Assembly (NCBI GenBank): GCA_027604685.1
Contig: JADHYX010000212.1
Coordinates: 1 to 37,159, forward strand
Source: Lobulomyces angularis
Lineage: Eukaryota; Chytridiomycota; Chytridiomycetes; Lobulomycetales; Lobulomycetaceae
Reading direction: 5' to 3'
DNA: 37,159 nucleotides
Program-made: the position numbers and the translations under genes
The notes under the pieces: model-generated
Told to the model about the DNA's origin: nothing
Database searches by the model: none
What the model saw: only the letters and a program-made list of their open reading frames with translations
Part shown: positions 10,491-20,602 of the stretch, piece after piece
How positions within the stretch are numbered: the stretch's first letter is position 1
Layout of the letters: every line of letters starts with the position of its first letter

Positions 10491-13051
10491 ATGACAGAGT
10501 TTCATCCTAAAACTAGGCATATATCAAATTATCCAAAACAACCTTGGAAAAATGGTTTAGGCGTAACAAATCATATATTAATTCACCCATCTTCAAAAGA
10601 TTTTAATTCTGACAACTTTATTTGGAGATTTGTGCGGTCTCAAGTAAATTGATAACAATATTTTTGTTTAATGTAATTTTAGGCGGATCATGATTGTTCT
10701 TTTTCTGTGCTTCCTGGATTTGAAGTAGTTTTACTTCAGCTGCCTTCGGAAAATGTAGATTTAAAAAATTTGAGATCCTTCCCAGTTCTTCGTCACAATG
10801 ATCAAGAAAACTTAATATCCTGGAAACCCCTTGTGCCATATACGTATGATGGTGAATGGCTAACAACTTGCAGGTTTTTTTTAAAATAGATTTTTGCAAC
10901 CATCTAACAGTACAACCCTTTTAAGAATAAGATCAGATAAACCCTTAAAATATCTTTCATTAAATTACAATAGAAAGTTGGCTGAAGTAACTGTAGCATT
11001 AGAAACCATTTGTTCTATTGGGTCTGGCGTGGACGGCAATTTGGAACGCGATGGTGATGGAGATTTTGTTGATAGTCAAGGTAAATTTAGTTTTTAAAAT
11101 TATTTACTATTTTGTTTATACAACATTAAAATCTAAACTAAGTATAATAACTAAAAAAGTTAATGTTCATTGTTTTTTATAGAAAATGAAAAAGATATTG
11201 CAGCAAATCCTACCACTAAAATATTACTAGGTAACTTTACTATCGTGTATGTTGTGAAAGGGGCAATCAACGTTCAGATTGAGCAAGAGGAGTCTACAAG
11301 GTATGTGGCGGAAGGCGAAACTTTGATCATTGAAAGAGATGAAGAGAGCGAACCTACAGATTTTGCTATGACGCCTGTTGCTAGTAAAAATAATTTATTC
11401 GAAGCATCAGAAAACGAAGAAAGAACTTTAAAGCGACATGGAAGGGCTATCTCTGCTGGCTTAAATGTGCCATTTGATCGTTCTGCGAAAAGTAAGAAAT
11501 TTTCTAATATCTTTATGAATTTGCTTGATAGGCGAAGATGCTACTGTGTTTGTAATTCAGATTAACTTAAAAATTGAGAGAAAAATGTCATCTAGCTGGG
11601 ATATTCCTCTTTTTCCTCCTCCAGTACACAGAGGGTCAATAATAATATATGATGATCAACCCTTTCAACCGATTTCAGAGACTGAGCCTAATATAGCTGA
11701 AGGTACTTCTATTGCTAACTCCCTAAAAGCTAAGTTATCCACTCAATATTGGGAATCAGCAAGTCATTATCGACCACCTGTGTTTAGTGCCAGGTATGTC
11801 AATGAAAGCGAGGTTCCTCCGCCAATTGTCAGAGATTCATTGGTTATTGAAGAATTTCCTGCAGGAAAAATATCCACCTGTTGGATTAACATGGTGAAAC
11901 AAGGTTTATCCGAATGGATTAAAGTTCCTATAATTATTGCACGGGGAGTTGAAGAGGGCCCTGTGGTATTAAGCTTTTTTTTGAAAGTTTTGTTTAAAAA
12001 ATGTAATCTTTAATGTAGGTAGGGATTACTGCAGTTGTGCATGGAAACGAATTAAATGGTGTCCCTTGTATTCACAGAGTCATAACTGATATTGATGTTA
12101 ACAGGTTGAAAGGAACTGTCGTTGCAGTACCATGTGTGAATGTTCCAGGTTACCTACGTTTTTCAAGAGAATTCAGTGATGGAAAAGATTTGAATAGGCT
12201 TTTTCCTGGACAGGAATTTGGTACTGCTTCTCAAATCTATGCCTTTAATTTATTGAGCAAAATTGTGGAAAGATTTAACATTTTAATTGACTTGCACACA
12301 GCCAGTTTTGGAAGAGTTAACTCCTACTACGTTCGCAGCGATATGAATGATTCTGGTTCTGCTGTACTAGCAAAATTGCAGCAACCTCAAATCATATTGC
12401 ATAATAGTGGCCAAGATGGTATGTTTTTCTTCAAAAACTTAATTTTTGAAAATATGTTAGGTACTCTGAGGTCGGCAGCCTCTGCAAGAGGCATCAAAGC
12501 AATTACTGTTGAAATTGGTAATCCTCAGTTATTTCAAAACCAGTACGTTCAGTGGAGCTATATGGGTGTAATGTCCATTTTATCTTATCTTGGGATGTTC
12601 TCATCCGCTTCTCCAACCTGGCCACCAGAAGTTACTGAAGAGCTAATGAAAATAGCTTCTGCAGGTGAAGGAAAAACTGATCCATTTCTCTCAACAAAAT
12701 CTTTTCCTGCAATGCCCGCCCCGTCAACAATAATTTGCAGTAAAGGATTTTGGATATATACCAAAACAGGTGGTGTATTGGAAGTTTACCCTGGGGTTAA
12801 TACTGTAATCAGAAAAGGCGCTATGATTGCCAGAATAAAAAATATTTTTGGAAACATTGTTGAAACCATTTTTTCACCAGCGTCGGGAATTGTATGAATA
12901 TGTTGCCATTTTAACAATTTCTAAATTTTTTATTAAGACTATTGGCAGAAGCTCAAATCCAGTAGCTATGGCAGGTGATAGAGTTCTGCATTTGGGAATA
13001 ATTAAAAAAGAAAATGAAGTTTTACCTAAAGTTGCGAAAGAAAATTATTGA
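10491..13051 (+). CDS. HutD-family bicupin fused to zinc-dependent desuccinylase/aspartoacylase-type deacylase
   Basis: Eight exons: 10491-10643, 10683-10873, 10911-11080, 11183-11491, 11532-11965, 12019-12418, 12461-12891 and 12938-13051; 733 residues. Residues about 1-290 match the HutD/Ves cupin family: PWKNGLGVTN, FIWRF, FSVLPGF, YTYDGEWLTTC, then a second cupin half with VVKGAINVQI. In bacteria HutD accompanies histidine-utilisation genes; its activity is not firmly known. From Met293 the protein matches the M14-like succinylglutamate desuccinylase/aspartoacylase family: GITAVVHGNELNG (zinc ligands His427, Glu430), DGKDLNRLFPG, LIDLHTASFG (His512) and TVEIGNP (Glu570, catalytic type). 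Such enzymes release an acyl group from an N-acyl amino acid or related substrate; the substrate here is unknown. The join depends on splicing 11492-11531; retention gives a stop at 11563-11565 and a fresh ATG at 11585. Two genes misjoined by my model remain possible. Confidence 0.78.
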
Positions 13052-13306
13052 CATAAAACCGAATTAATATCGTATATATTTATCCCTTTTTTAACTTAAT
13101 CTTTTTTTTTTTTTTTTTATATCAGTGTACATTTTGCTGTAAAATACATTAATTTATTTTTTAGTTTTTTTTTTACTAATTAGCAGGGTATTGTACACTC
13201 TTTGCATAATATTTAAATTTAAACTATATTTTTACATTTTGTAACTCTAATTATAAATAAACTATAAACTTTTTTTCATCTGAAGAATAATGAAGATGAT
13301 TGTTTA
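13052..13306. other. Convergent 3' spacer between the HutD-deacylase gene and ARMC2
   Basis: About 255 bp with long T runs (13101-13117, 13161-13171). Both neighbours end here, so it holds both polyadenylation regions. AATAAAC at 13255-13261 is a possible poly(A) signal for the upper-strand gene. No coding signal is seen. Confidence 0.4.
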
Positions 13307-16082
13307 TTAAAGAGCTACCATGCTTTTAATTTTTACAATCAATTTTAATACAACTTCATTAAATTTCATCAAATCAACATTCTCGTTTTCAACTTCTGAA
13401 GAATCCTCTTCAATTTTTTGTTCTAACAAAATGTTATAACGAAAGATAAAAAAAGTTATTACCACTTTTAATTTCTTCCAAAAGAAAAAGTAAGCGTTCG
13501 ATTTCAGATCTGCTAATTACTGAGTTTTCCTGGATATTTTCCTTTAAACTTTCCCCAGTTGAGCCGTCTTCTTTAATGTCTTTCTCAAGTACGTCAACAC
13601 TAAAAAAATTAAAGTTAAATTAAATTTTAAACTTACGTTAGTAAATTGTACAAGACTTTACAGGACAATAATGCCAAACTCAAATCTTTCGTACTATCAA
13701 GTACATCAGTTAACCTAATGAAACAATATTGAAAGAAATTTAACGAAATTTTTGTTGAATTTTGTTTACTTCTTAAATCCACCTTTCAAAATAATTATTT
13801 TTCTTTGATTTTTTAGATTAGATACATTCATTAATACACCTCCCGTCTGATAAACTATGTCTCTACAAGAATGGTCAACAAGTAAAGTACAAAGTTCCGT
13901 AACTATAAAATTTGTAAAAAACCATTATTTAAAAATATAAAACTTGGTTTAATACCTTTAAATTTTTCAAAAGTTGCAGAAATGTCATTAAATCTAGACA
14001 AATTTCCATATACTCTTGCAGTCTTTATCACCATTTCTAAATTATCGGACATTAACAAAGGTAATAACGCTAAAATAGAATAAATAAATTTTTAAGACTA
14101 TTTTTAAATTTAGTTACATTTTGAGATTTCAATCCTATTTTTTAAAATGCAATTGTTTTTGGAGCGACTATAAAAAGTAAAATTTGCTAGGGCAGCAGTA
14201 ATATTTAAAGTTAACTCTTCGTGAGATTCTTTATCGTCGATAGCATCTTTAAAAAAAAAACATTAAGAGATAATTTTTGAAAAATTACCAAAAATATGCA
14301 GTAAACTTTCCAACTCTATCATTTCAACTATAAATTCTCCAATCTCAGGGTCAACACTCAAATTAGTAACTAATCGTATGAGTTTTATTAAAATATCTTC
14401 AGTTTCCTTTATTTCTTCCTCCTCTTCAGTGCTCCGCATTTCCTCTTTCGTTCTTTTTTCGTCACTAGGTATGCTACCAAAATTAACATTACTGTTTTCA
14501 AAATGAATCAACAGTTTTTCACAGTACATTCCCAACATGGAAATTAAATCTGAAATATATTCTTTTAAATATTTATGTTCAGTTGACAGTTTATTTGTTA
14601 GATTTCCTAAAATAAAACAAACTCGCATTACTATAGGCTAAATTACAAAAATAAAAATATTAATCAGATAAATTAAAATTGATTATTTTATAATAAATAC
14701 AAATTTCAATGAAAATAATTACTTTTTTGAATACCTTTTCTTGTTGGTATAATACAACTAAACGCATAAATTTTTCTATATATTTAGGATTGTTTCTCAA
14801 CCTTTCCAAAAACGCTTCACTTAAAGTCAACTTACTGTATAAGAGATAAGTACAAGTTATAATTTCAAGTTTTTACCTCAAAATTCTAACACAAGTAAGC
14901 ATCAGCTCTTCGTCTTCATTTAATTTTAATTTGAAACTTATCATTTTCATTAAACTCTCTACCAAATTAGTCTCAAGAAACACATTTTTATATTTTTTTC
15001 TTGGCATCAAAGATACTATATTTCTCATCGTTCCACTTATCTTAACGGAATTAAGAAATTAGCTAGCCATTAATATAACTCCTCTTACCTGGGCTAAAAC
15101 GGAAAATAGTGATGTAATTGATATATGCTGCAAGAATGCTTTATTTTTTGTTTTCTAAATTAATTTGATTAATTTCTTTAAAGTAATTATTTATTTACTT
15201 GTAAGAGATAGTCAAGCAGTTTGACTAAAATTCCTATTACACCAGACTTAAGCAAATATTTCTGATTATGTTCCTCATTGGACAAATTCTTAATTACACC
15301 AGTGGTAAAAACTATGGTCTCCAAAGCTATATTGTTATGATCAATTTCCTTTTGAAAACATCCAAAAATGTGCTTTAAATCTTCTATTATTTTTTAAAAC
15401 ATTAACAATTCGACATCACTCAAAAATATTATACCAATTAAGTTAAATTCAATAATATTTTTGTCATTTTCTATGGATTTACTTAAATTAAATAAAACTT
15501 GGGAAACCCTTGCTAAACTTGCGTCATCTGAAACCTAAAAATAAATTTTATACAAAAATATTTAAAATATAATTATAAAAACACTACTTTAAAAAGAATT
15601 CCACACAAGGAAATCAAGCTTTCTGAATTAGAAGTTATTTTTTCATTAGTTAAGTATGGATTTAATATTTTGCACGCATAATCTTTTTTAATCAATTCTT
15701 CCTGTGACTGAAATTCTTCCATATTGATTTGTAGCAAATTATGATCATTCAAAAACGACTTCAGCTGAATTATTATTTGGGGATAGTTTTCTTTAGATTC
15801 CAAAATTTTCAATAAATTATTCTTAAATTCAAACTTTGAAGTATTAACTTCTTGATTACTAATAAAATCTTTTTTGTAGTCAAGGGGGACAAGTCGTCTC
15901 GGTACTCTCGCAATAATTTCCACTTTGTCGAAAATTAATCCTGCACGTCGCTTATCCTTTTCTCTAATGACATTAGGAGTGAAAGGTCTTGTGGGCCTCA
16001 GTAAAGAGGCTTTTGCTTCTTGAATTATGTCGTAACATGAAGGGTGTGCAACTGATGTCTTGATTGTTGTAGGTGTATTCAT
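13307..16082 (-). CDS. ARMC2: Armadillo repeat-containing protein 2 (axoneme-associated ARMC2)
   Basis: Thirteen exons (minus strand): 16082-15588, 15534-15435, 15383-15199, 15154-15089, 15040-14877, 14834-14735, 14637-14289, 14246-14118, 14069-13956, 13902-13770, 13714-13637, 13599-13463 and 13422-13307, all phases closing; 721 residues. The N-terminus carries RPTRPFTP, matching the RPFTP motif of animal ARMC2. The rest is armadillo-like helices. Diagnostic blocks are VMRVCFILGNLTNK, EDILIKLIRLVTNLSVDPEIG, VIKTARVYGNLSRF and GGVLMNVSNLKNQRK followed by ILKGGFKKLTDVL, each in the same order as in animals. ARMC2 is needed for cilia and sperm flagella in animals, where it is linked to radial-spoke assembly or transport. 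Its presence implies that this organism builds a flagellum at some stage. It diverges from the SR-factor gene, 256 bp apart. It is shorter than the human protein (about 870) because the N-terminal disordered part is reduced. Confidence 0.88.
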
Positions 16083-16338
16083 GAATTTGAACTGCGGAGT
16101 TTAAAAAAGCAACAGCGAAATAATTTTTTTTTAAATAGATCATGATACAAAAATCTTGAAGTCTTGAAGACAAGATATTAACTTTTTTTTTTGAAATGTA
16201 ATCTAGAAATGTTTATGGATGATCGATTTTTAAAATTTTTTTTTTCTATACTCAAATTCAAATTAGGTTTTTATGGTTTTTACATTAAATTTTGTTGTTG
16301 AAAAGTTAGTTTTCATCTAAAATATTTGTATCCATAAC
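16083..16338. promoter_or_regulatory. Divergent promoter region between ARMC2 and the SR-factor gene
   Basis: These 256 bp separate two divergently transcribed genes and must hold both promoters. T runs occur at 16125-16133, 16182-16192 and 16227-16239. I find no recognisable regulatory motif, and in particular no clear RFX-type X-box that might be expected near a ciliary gene. Confidence 0.35.
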
Positions 16339-17480
16339 ATGTCTAAACTTTACGTTGGCAGATTACCCCAAACATTAAGCCAATTAGATATTGAGGATTT
16401 ATTTAGTAAATATGGTAGATTAAATCATGTTGAATTAAAAAAAGGTGGTTATGCATTTGTTGAATTTGGTTTGGAGTAGTTAATATCATGCCCTTTTAAT
16501 TTATTTTCCAACTATTTTAGAGGATTCGAGAGATGCCCAAGATGCAGTTTCGGCGTTAAATGACTTTCAGATTGATGGTAAGAGGATCTTGGTTGAAGTT
16601 ACAAAAAAAAGTAGCAATGGTAATCAAAATGGTAGAGATGGCCATATGTCTAGCGACAATGGTGGTAATGCGTCTGGAAACTGCTTTGTTTGTGGTGGCA
16701 GTGGACATTGGGCAAGAGATTGTAACCAAAATAGAGAAAAAGGTTCTGATGTCCGATCTGGAAAATGCTTTCGATGTGGTGAAACTGGTCATTTAGCAAA
16801 ATTTTGCCCGTAGCGTTTTACAAAATTCGATATATTTTTTTTCATTGTAGTAATTTTATTAGGAATGAGTCAGATCGTAGAGATAATGATCGTGGAGGAG
16901 ATCGTAGTGAAAGAGGTGCTTGCCATAAGTAAAAAACAATTTTATAAAAAACCCATTTATTGACATCTCAATAGATGTGGTGTAGTGGGTCATTTTGCTA
17001 GATTTTGTAGAAGTGGTAACGATTATAGAGGCGATAGACGAGATGGTGGAACAACTTGTTATAATTGTAATGAAACTGGCCATATTGCTAAATTTTGCAG
17101 GTTAATATTGGCCATAACAGACCATTTTTTAAATATTTTAATAGAAATCCACCAAGCTCAAATGATCGTTACCGTGATCGTGGAGGAGATCGCGGAGCTT
17201 GTTATAATTGTGGAGAGTCAGGTCATATTGCCAAGTTTTGCAGGTGCAAATAATGAAAATGTTGCAGTTATTTATAATATTGCTTAGAAATAGTTCCAAA
17301 GGTGACAGAAGGAGAAGCCGAAGTAGGAGTAGAAGTAGAAGTAGGTCTAGAAGTCCAAGGCGTCGCAGTGAATCACCACGCAATCGAAGATATTCCAGAT
17401 CACCTCCCAGATCTTCTGGTCGTTATTCACCAGACGATAGAAGGGGTGATCGCTTTGATAGAGATGATCGTAGATACTAA
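16339..17480 (+). CDS. SR-type splicing factor: RRM, five CCHC zinc knuckles, RS tail
   Basis: Six exons: 16339-16468, 16521-16809, 16863-16928, 16975-17100, 17145-17243 and 17288-17480; 300 residues. Residues 1-70 are an RRM with RNP2 LYVGRL and RNP1 GGYAFVEF, the short form found in SRSF3/SRSF7 and plant RSZ proteins. Five CX2CX4HX4C knuckles follow: CFVCGGSGHWARDC, CFRCGETGHLAKFC, CHKCGVVGHFARFC, CYNCNETGHIAKFC and CYNCGESGHIAKFC, separated by RGD-rich linkers. The C-terminus has an (RS)n block and SPR motifs, likely targets of SR kinases. SRSF7 and RSZ proteins have one knuckle, RS2Z two; five resembles CNBP/Gis2 arrays grafted onto an SR protein. Exons 3, 4 and 5 are all bounded by phase-2 introns and can be skipped without shifting frame. 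A role in splice-site choice or mRNA export is inferred from family. Confidence 0.87.
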
Positions 17481-17852
17481 TGTTTTTTTTTTAGGTTGAA
17501 CTTTTTATTTTTTGCAAATTTTCCTGTTAGTAAAATAATAATGTTTAATATTGATTAGGAGTTAGGAGTTAGGAGATTGTAAGAAAGATGGTTTTAAGAT
17601 AAGAATTTGTGTTTTATAAACTTTTTTTGTTGGTTATAATTTAAGTCGGGAGATTGGTTGAATTAATTTAAATTTCCATTTTTTTCAGTACCTTTTTAAT
17701 TAATTTGGAAATTCTTAATGTAATAAAATTTTGTGATACATTTATAAATCTTTTTTTTTTCTAAAAAAGTTGCAATTTGTCAAAGAGCATATCCAGTCTG
17801 AGATTAATCGCGATCTAAAAAGTTGTGTAACTCAGCACAAAATATTTTTCAA
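17481..17852. other. Spacer between the SR-factor gene and VMA6
   Basis: About 370 bp, AT-rich. It contains three TTAGGAG units at 17555-17575 (listed separately) and a T run at 17750-17760. No gene is seen. Confidence 0.4.
17555..17575 (+). repeat. Three tandem TTAGGAG heptamers
   Basis: The heptamer TTAGGAG is repeated three times without interruption. It resembles a degenerate telomere-type unit but is far too short and sits between housekeeping genes, so it is best called a small microsatellite in the 3' region of the SR-factor gene. Confidence 0.6.
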
Positions 17853-19133
17853 ATGAATGGTACATACTTTAACATAGAGACAGGGTATCTTGAAGGGATT
17901 GTCAGAGGTTACAAAGCTGGCATATTAACTGCTGTAAATTATCAGAACTTAACACAATGTGAAACTCTTGATGGTAAAAAATCACAGTTGCTAACAAACT
18001 AATGTTCTTGTACTTTAGATCTAAAGTTACAGCTAAGCGCAACTGATTATGGAAATTTTCTCTCTAATGAACCTAGTCCTTTGGCGACTACCACAATTTC
18101 AGAAAAAATGCGAGAAAAGTTAGTTCAAGAATTTCAATACTTAAGAGTAAATAGCACAGAGCCTACTAGTATATTTCTAGACTATATCACGTAATTACTT
18201 AATACAATTTAAGGTTTATTTTTTTAATAATACCTAAAATTTTTTTTTTTAAAGTTACTCCTACATGATCGACAACGTAATCTTACTTATTACTGGTACT
18301 CTTCACAACAGAGATACTCATGAATTATTGGAACGCTGTCATCCTTTAGGAATGTTTGACTCTATTGCTGCACTTTGTGTTGCTACCAGCATTTCAGAAT
18401 TGTACAACACTGTAATGATTGAGACACCAATCGGTAAGAAAAGTCTGATCTAACATAAGTTGAACAATTTTAAAGCACCTTATTTTGAAAAATGCTTATC
18501 GGCTCATGATTTGGATGAAATGAATATTGAAATAATAAGAAACACACTTTACAAGGCATATATTGAAGATTTTTACAACTATTGTCAAAGTTTAGGCAAT
18601 CCAACTGCCGAAGTAATGGGTGAACTTCTACAATTTGAAGCAGATCGACGAGTTATCAACATCACAATCAATAGTTTTAACACGGAATTAACTAAAGATG
18701 ACCGACAAAAATTGTTTCCCACTACTGGTAAATTATTTCCTGATGGTATTTTGAGACTAGGAAGAGCAGATGACGTGGATCAAGTTAAACTTGCGGTAGA
18801 TCAATACTCTGTAAGTTTTTCAATTTTTGAATTTCCAGAAACTAAATCTAAACAGGAATATAAAGGCTTTTTTGATAATTTTAATTCGGGAACTGATAAA
18901 AGTTTGGAAGATAAATTTTTTGAGTATGAAGTTTTTTTAAATAAGCGAGGATTTATGCAACAGTTCCATTACTCAGTGTTTTACAGTTATCTAAAATTAA
19001 AAGAACAAGAAATTAGGAATATAGTTTGGATAGCAGAGGTATGTTTCTATTTAATGAATTGTTTTAAATGTTTTTTTAGTGCATTTCTCTTAAAAGAAAA
19101 GACAAAATTGGAAATTATATCACAATTTTTTGA
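17853..19133 (+). CDS. VMA6: V-type proton ATPase subunit d (Vma6)
   Basis: Subunit d caps the proteolipid ring in the V0 sector and couples it to the central stalk of V1 on vacuolar membranes. Exons 17853-17973, 18019-18190, 18255-18433, 18476-18810, 18856-19038 and 19080-19133 give 347 residues (yeast 345). The start [20 protein letters not shown], the internal blocks [22 protein letters not shown] and [17 protein letters not shown], and the C-terminus from NIVWIAECISLKR to ITIF match the family along its whole length. The last exon of 18 codons was placed from the conserved WIAECI...NYI.IF tail, which unspliced sequence would lose. Nothing is missing. Confidence 0.95.
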
Positions 19134-19527
19134 TAGATTTTTAAAGTACAATTTTTTAAGCTGAAATGTTTTTATTAATTGCTTAAGATTAATGATGTAC
19201 CAAAAAGAATAAAAGCTAAAATATTTTTTGTTCAAAGTGAATTTTTCTATTTAAAATTGATTTTATTCCACATCTGCATTTTTCCAATTTGTAAAATAAA
19301 ATAAATAATACTACATTGATTACTAAGAATATAAAAATATGTACTTTTTTATGAAACGATTGTATCATAGTTACCGATTTTAGTGGCATGAAATGGTCAA
19401 ATTTAAATTTATCCTTCCAAAAAAAAAAAAAAAAGAAAAACTAAAATTAAATTTCAAATTCAAAAAATTAAACTATTAAAAAAAAATTCATCAATCGCAT
19501 TTTATCAATTAACAAATTATAAAAATT
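19134..19527. other. Intergenic spacer between VMA6 and ICln
   Basis: About 390 bp, very AT-rich with A tracts (19420-19440, 19477-19488). It holds the VMA6 3' end and ICln promoter. I see no gene or structured RNA. Confidence 0.4.
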
Positions 19528-20375
19528 ATGGGCTTAATTAAAATAAATCGTTTGCTACCTAATGAGATAGAAAATTTAAAAGTTACTGTTGAAAATGTAG
19601 AAGTAACGTTTGATCCATCTATTATTCCTAAAGAAAAAGGAACACTGTATTTCACTGATGAGTATGATGAGAAACTTTTTTTTTTTTTGTTAACTATGTT
19701 TTTTCTGAAAATAACTAGAAAACTTTACTGGAAATCTGAAGTGAACATACTGTCAATAGATTTTCCAACTATTTCAATTCATGCGATAGACTCTGGAAAT
19801 AATAGAGTATATTGCCAACTTGATGTAAATCCTGAGACTTGGTTGACACAAGAGTCGCAAGAGAAAAGTTTGGGTTTAGAGGAAGATACTCCAATGGTTG
19901 AAATGATTTTAACTCCTGCTAATGTCAGCGATGGTATTTTTACGAAAAACCGAATTCTTTTAATCTTTTGTTAATTTTTTTTAGTTGAAAGAATTTTTAT
20001 CGCATTAAGTGACGGGGCAAGCTTAAATCCTGACCCTAATCAAGATGACAGTGATGAATTTGTTTATAATGCAGATGATTTGGAGGAGTTTTCTATGGCA
20101 GGACAGGTTAAGCAGAACTCAATAACGTTTTAATTTCCAATCTTAGGCGGCTATTGAGTATCTTGATTCTGTATTTGAAGCTAGGGATGATAGAAGCACT
20201 GAGCTTTTTCAATATAAAGATAATGTTGAAAGAGATGCTAAGAGATTTAAAAATGTTGAAGAGGATTCTCCACAACGTAACTATTTTTATCACTTATTTA
20301 TTAATTCTTAACATCAATATATATATAATTTTATATAAAAATTATATATTTTTTCTTTTTTTAATTTTAGGATAA
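19528..20375 (+). CDS. CLNS1A: ICln-type methylosome/snRNP assembly chaperone
   Basis: ICln (pICln) holds Sm proteins with PRMT5 before snRNP assembly; fungi keep a divergent version. Exons 19528-19661, 19719-19933, 19985-20106, 20147-20276 and 20371-20375 give 201 residues. The PH-like fold is marked by GTLYFTDE, KLYW and SIDFPTISIHAI, and the acidic segment by PDPNQDDSDEF, like the human order GTLYI..LSW..YPTISLHA...PDPEDEDSDD. The first intron is 57 nt and open in frame, but retaining it would put a 19-residue insert inside the PH fold. The last intron ends in a five-base exon (two coding bases plus TAA); if it stays in, a stop at 20309-20311 gives 211 residues instead. The C-terminal basic motif is weak. 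Confidence 0.82.
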
Positions 20376-20602
20376 GGTTAAAAATTTTTAGTTCATTACA
20401 CTTTTTACAGTTATGTAGCATTTAAATTAATTTATTATATTTTAAGCTGTTTCTTTAAATAAGCATCTACATATATTACTATTTTTTTTTTCATTAATTC
20501 ATTTAATTTAACTGGTATAATTTTTATGTTACAATTTAAACTTGGTATGTGTTGGATACCTTGGAATTTCTTCTAGGTAGATATTAAAAACTATATGGTT
20601 AT
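20376..20602. other. Convergent 3' spacer between ICln and SCAP
   Basis: AT-rich spacer of 227 bp where the two genes end toward each other. No coding or RNA signal is seen. Confidence 0.4.

Noticed and set aside
10874..10889. A 16-nt ultra-short intron in the HutD half
   Set aside because: GTTTTTTTT...ATAG keeps the frame if removed, but the next AG at 10909-10910 gives a 37-nt intron that also keeps the frame and fits the size of other introns here (minimum about 37 nt).
17555..17575. Interstitial telomere
   Set aside because: Only three heptamers, not the exact TTAGGG unit, and located between housekeeping genes.
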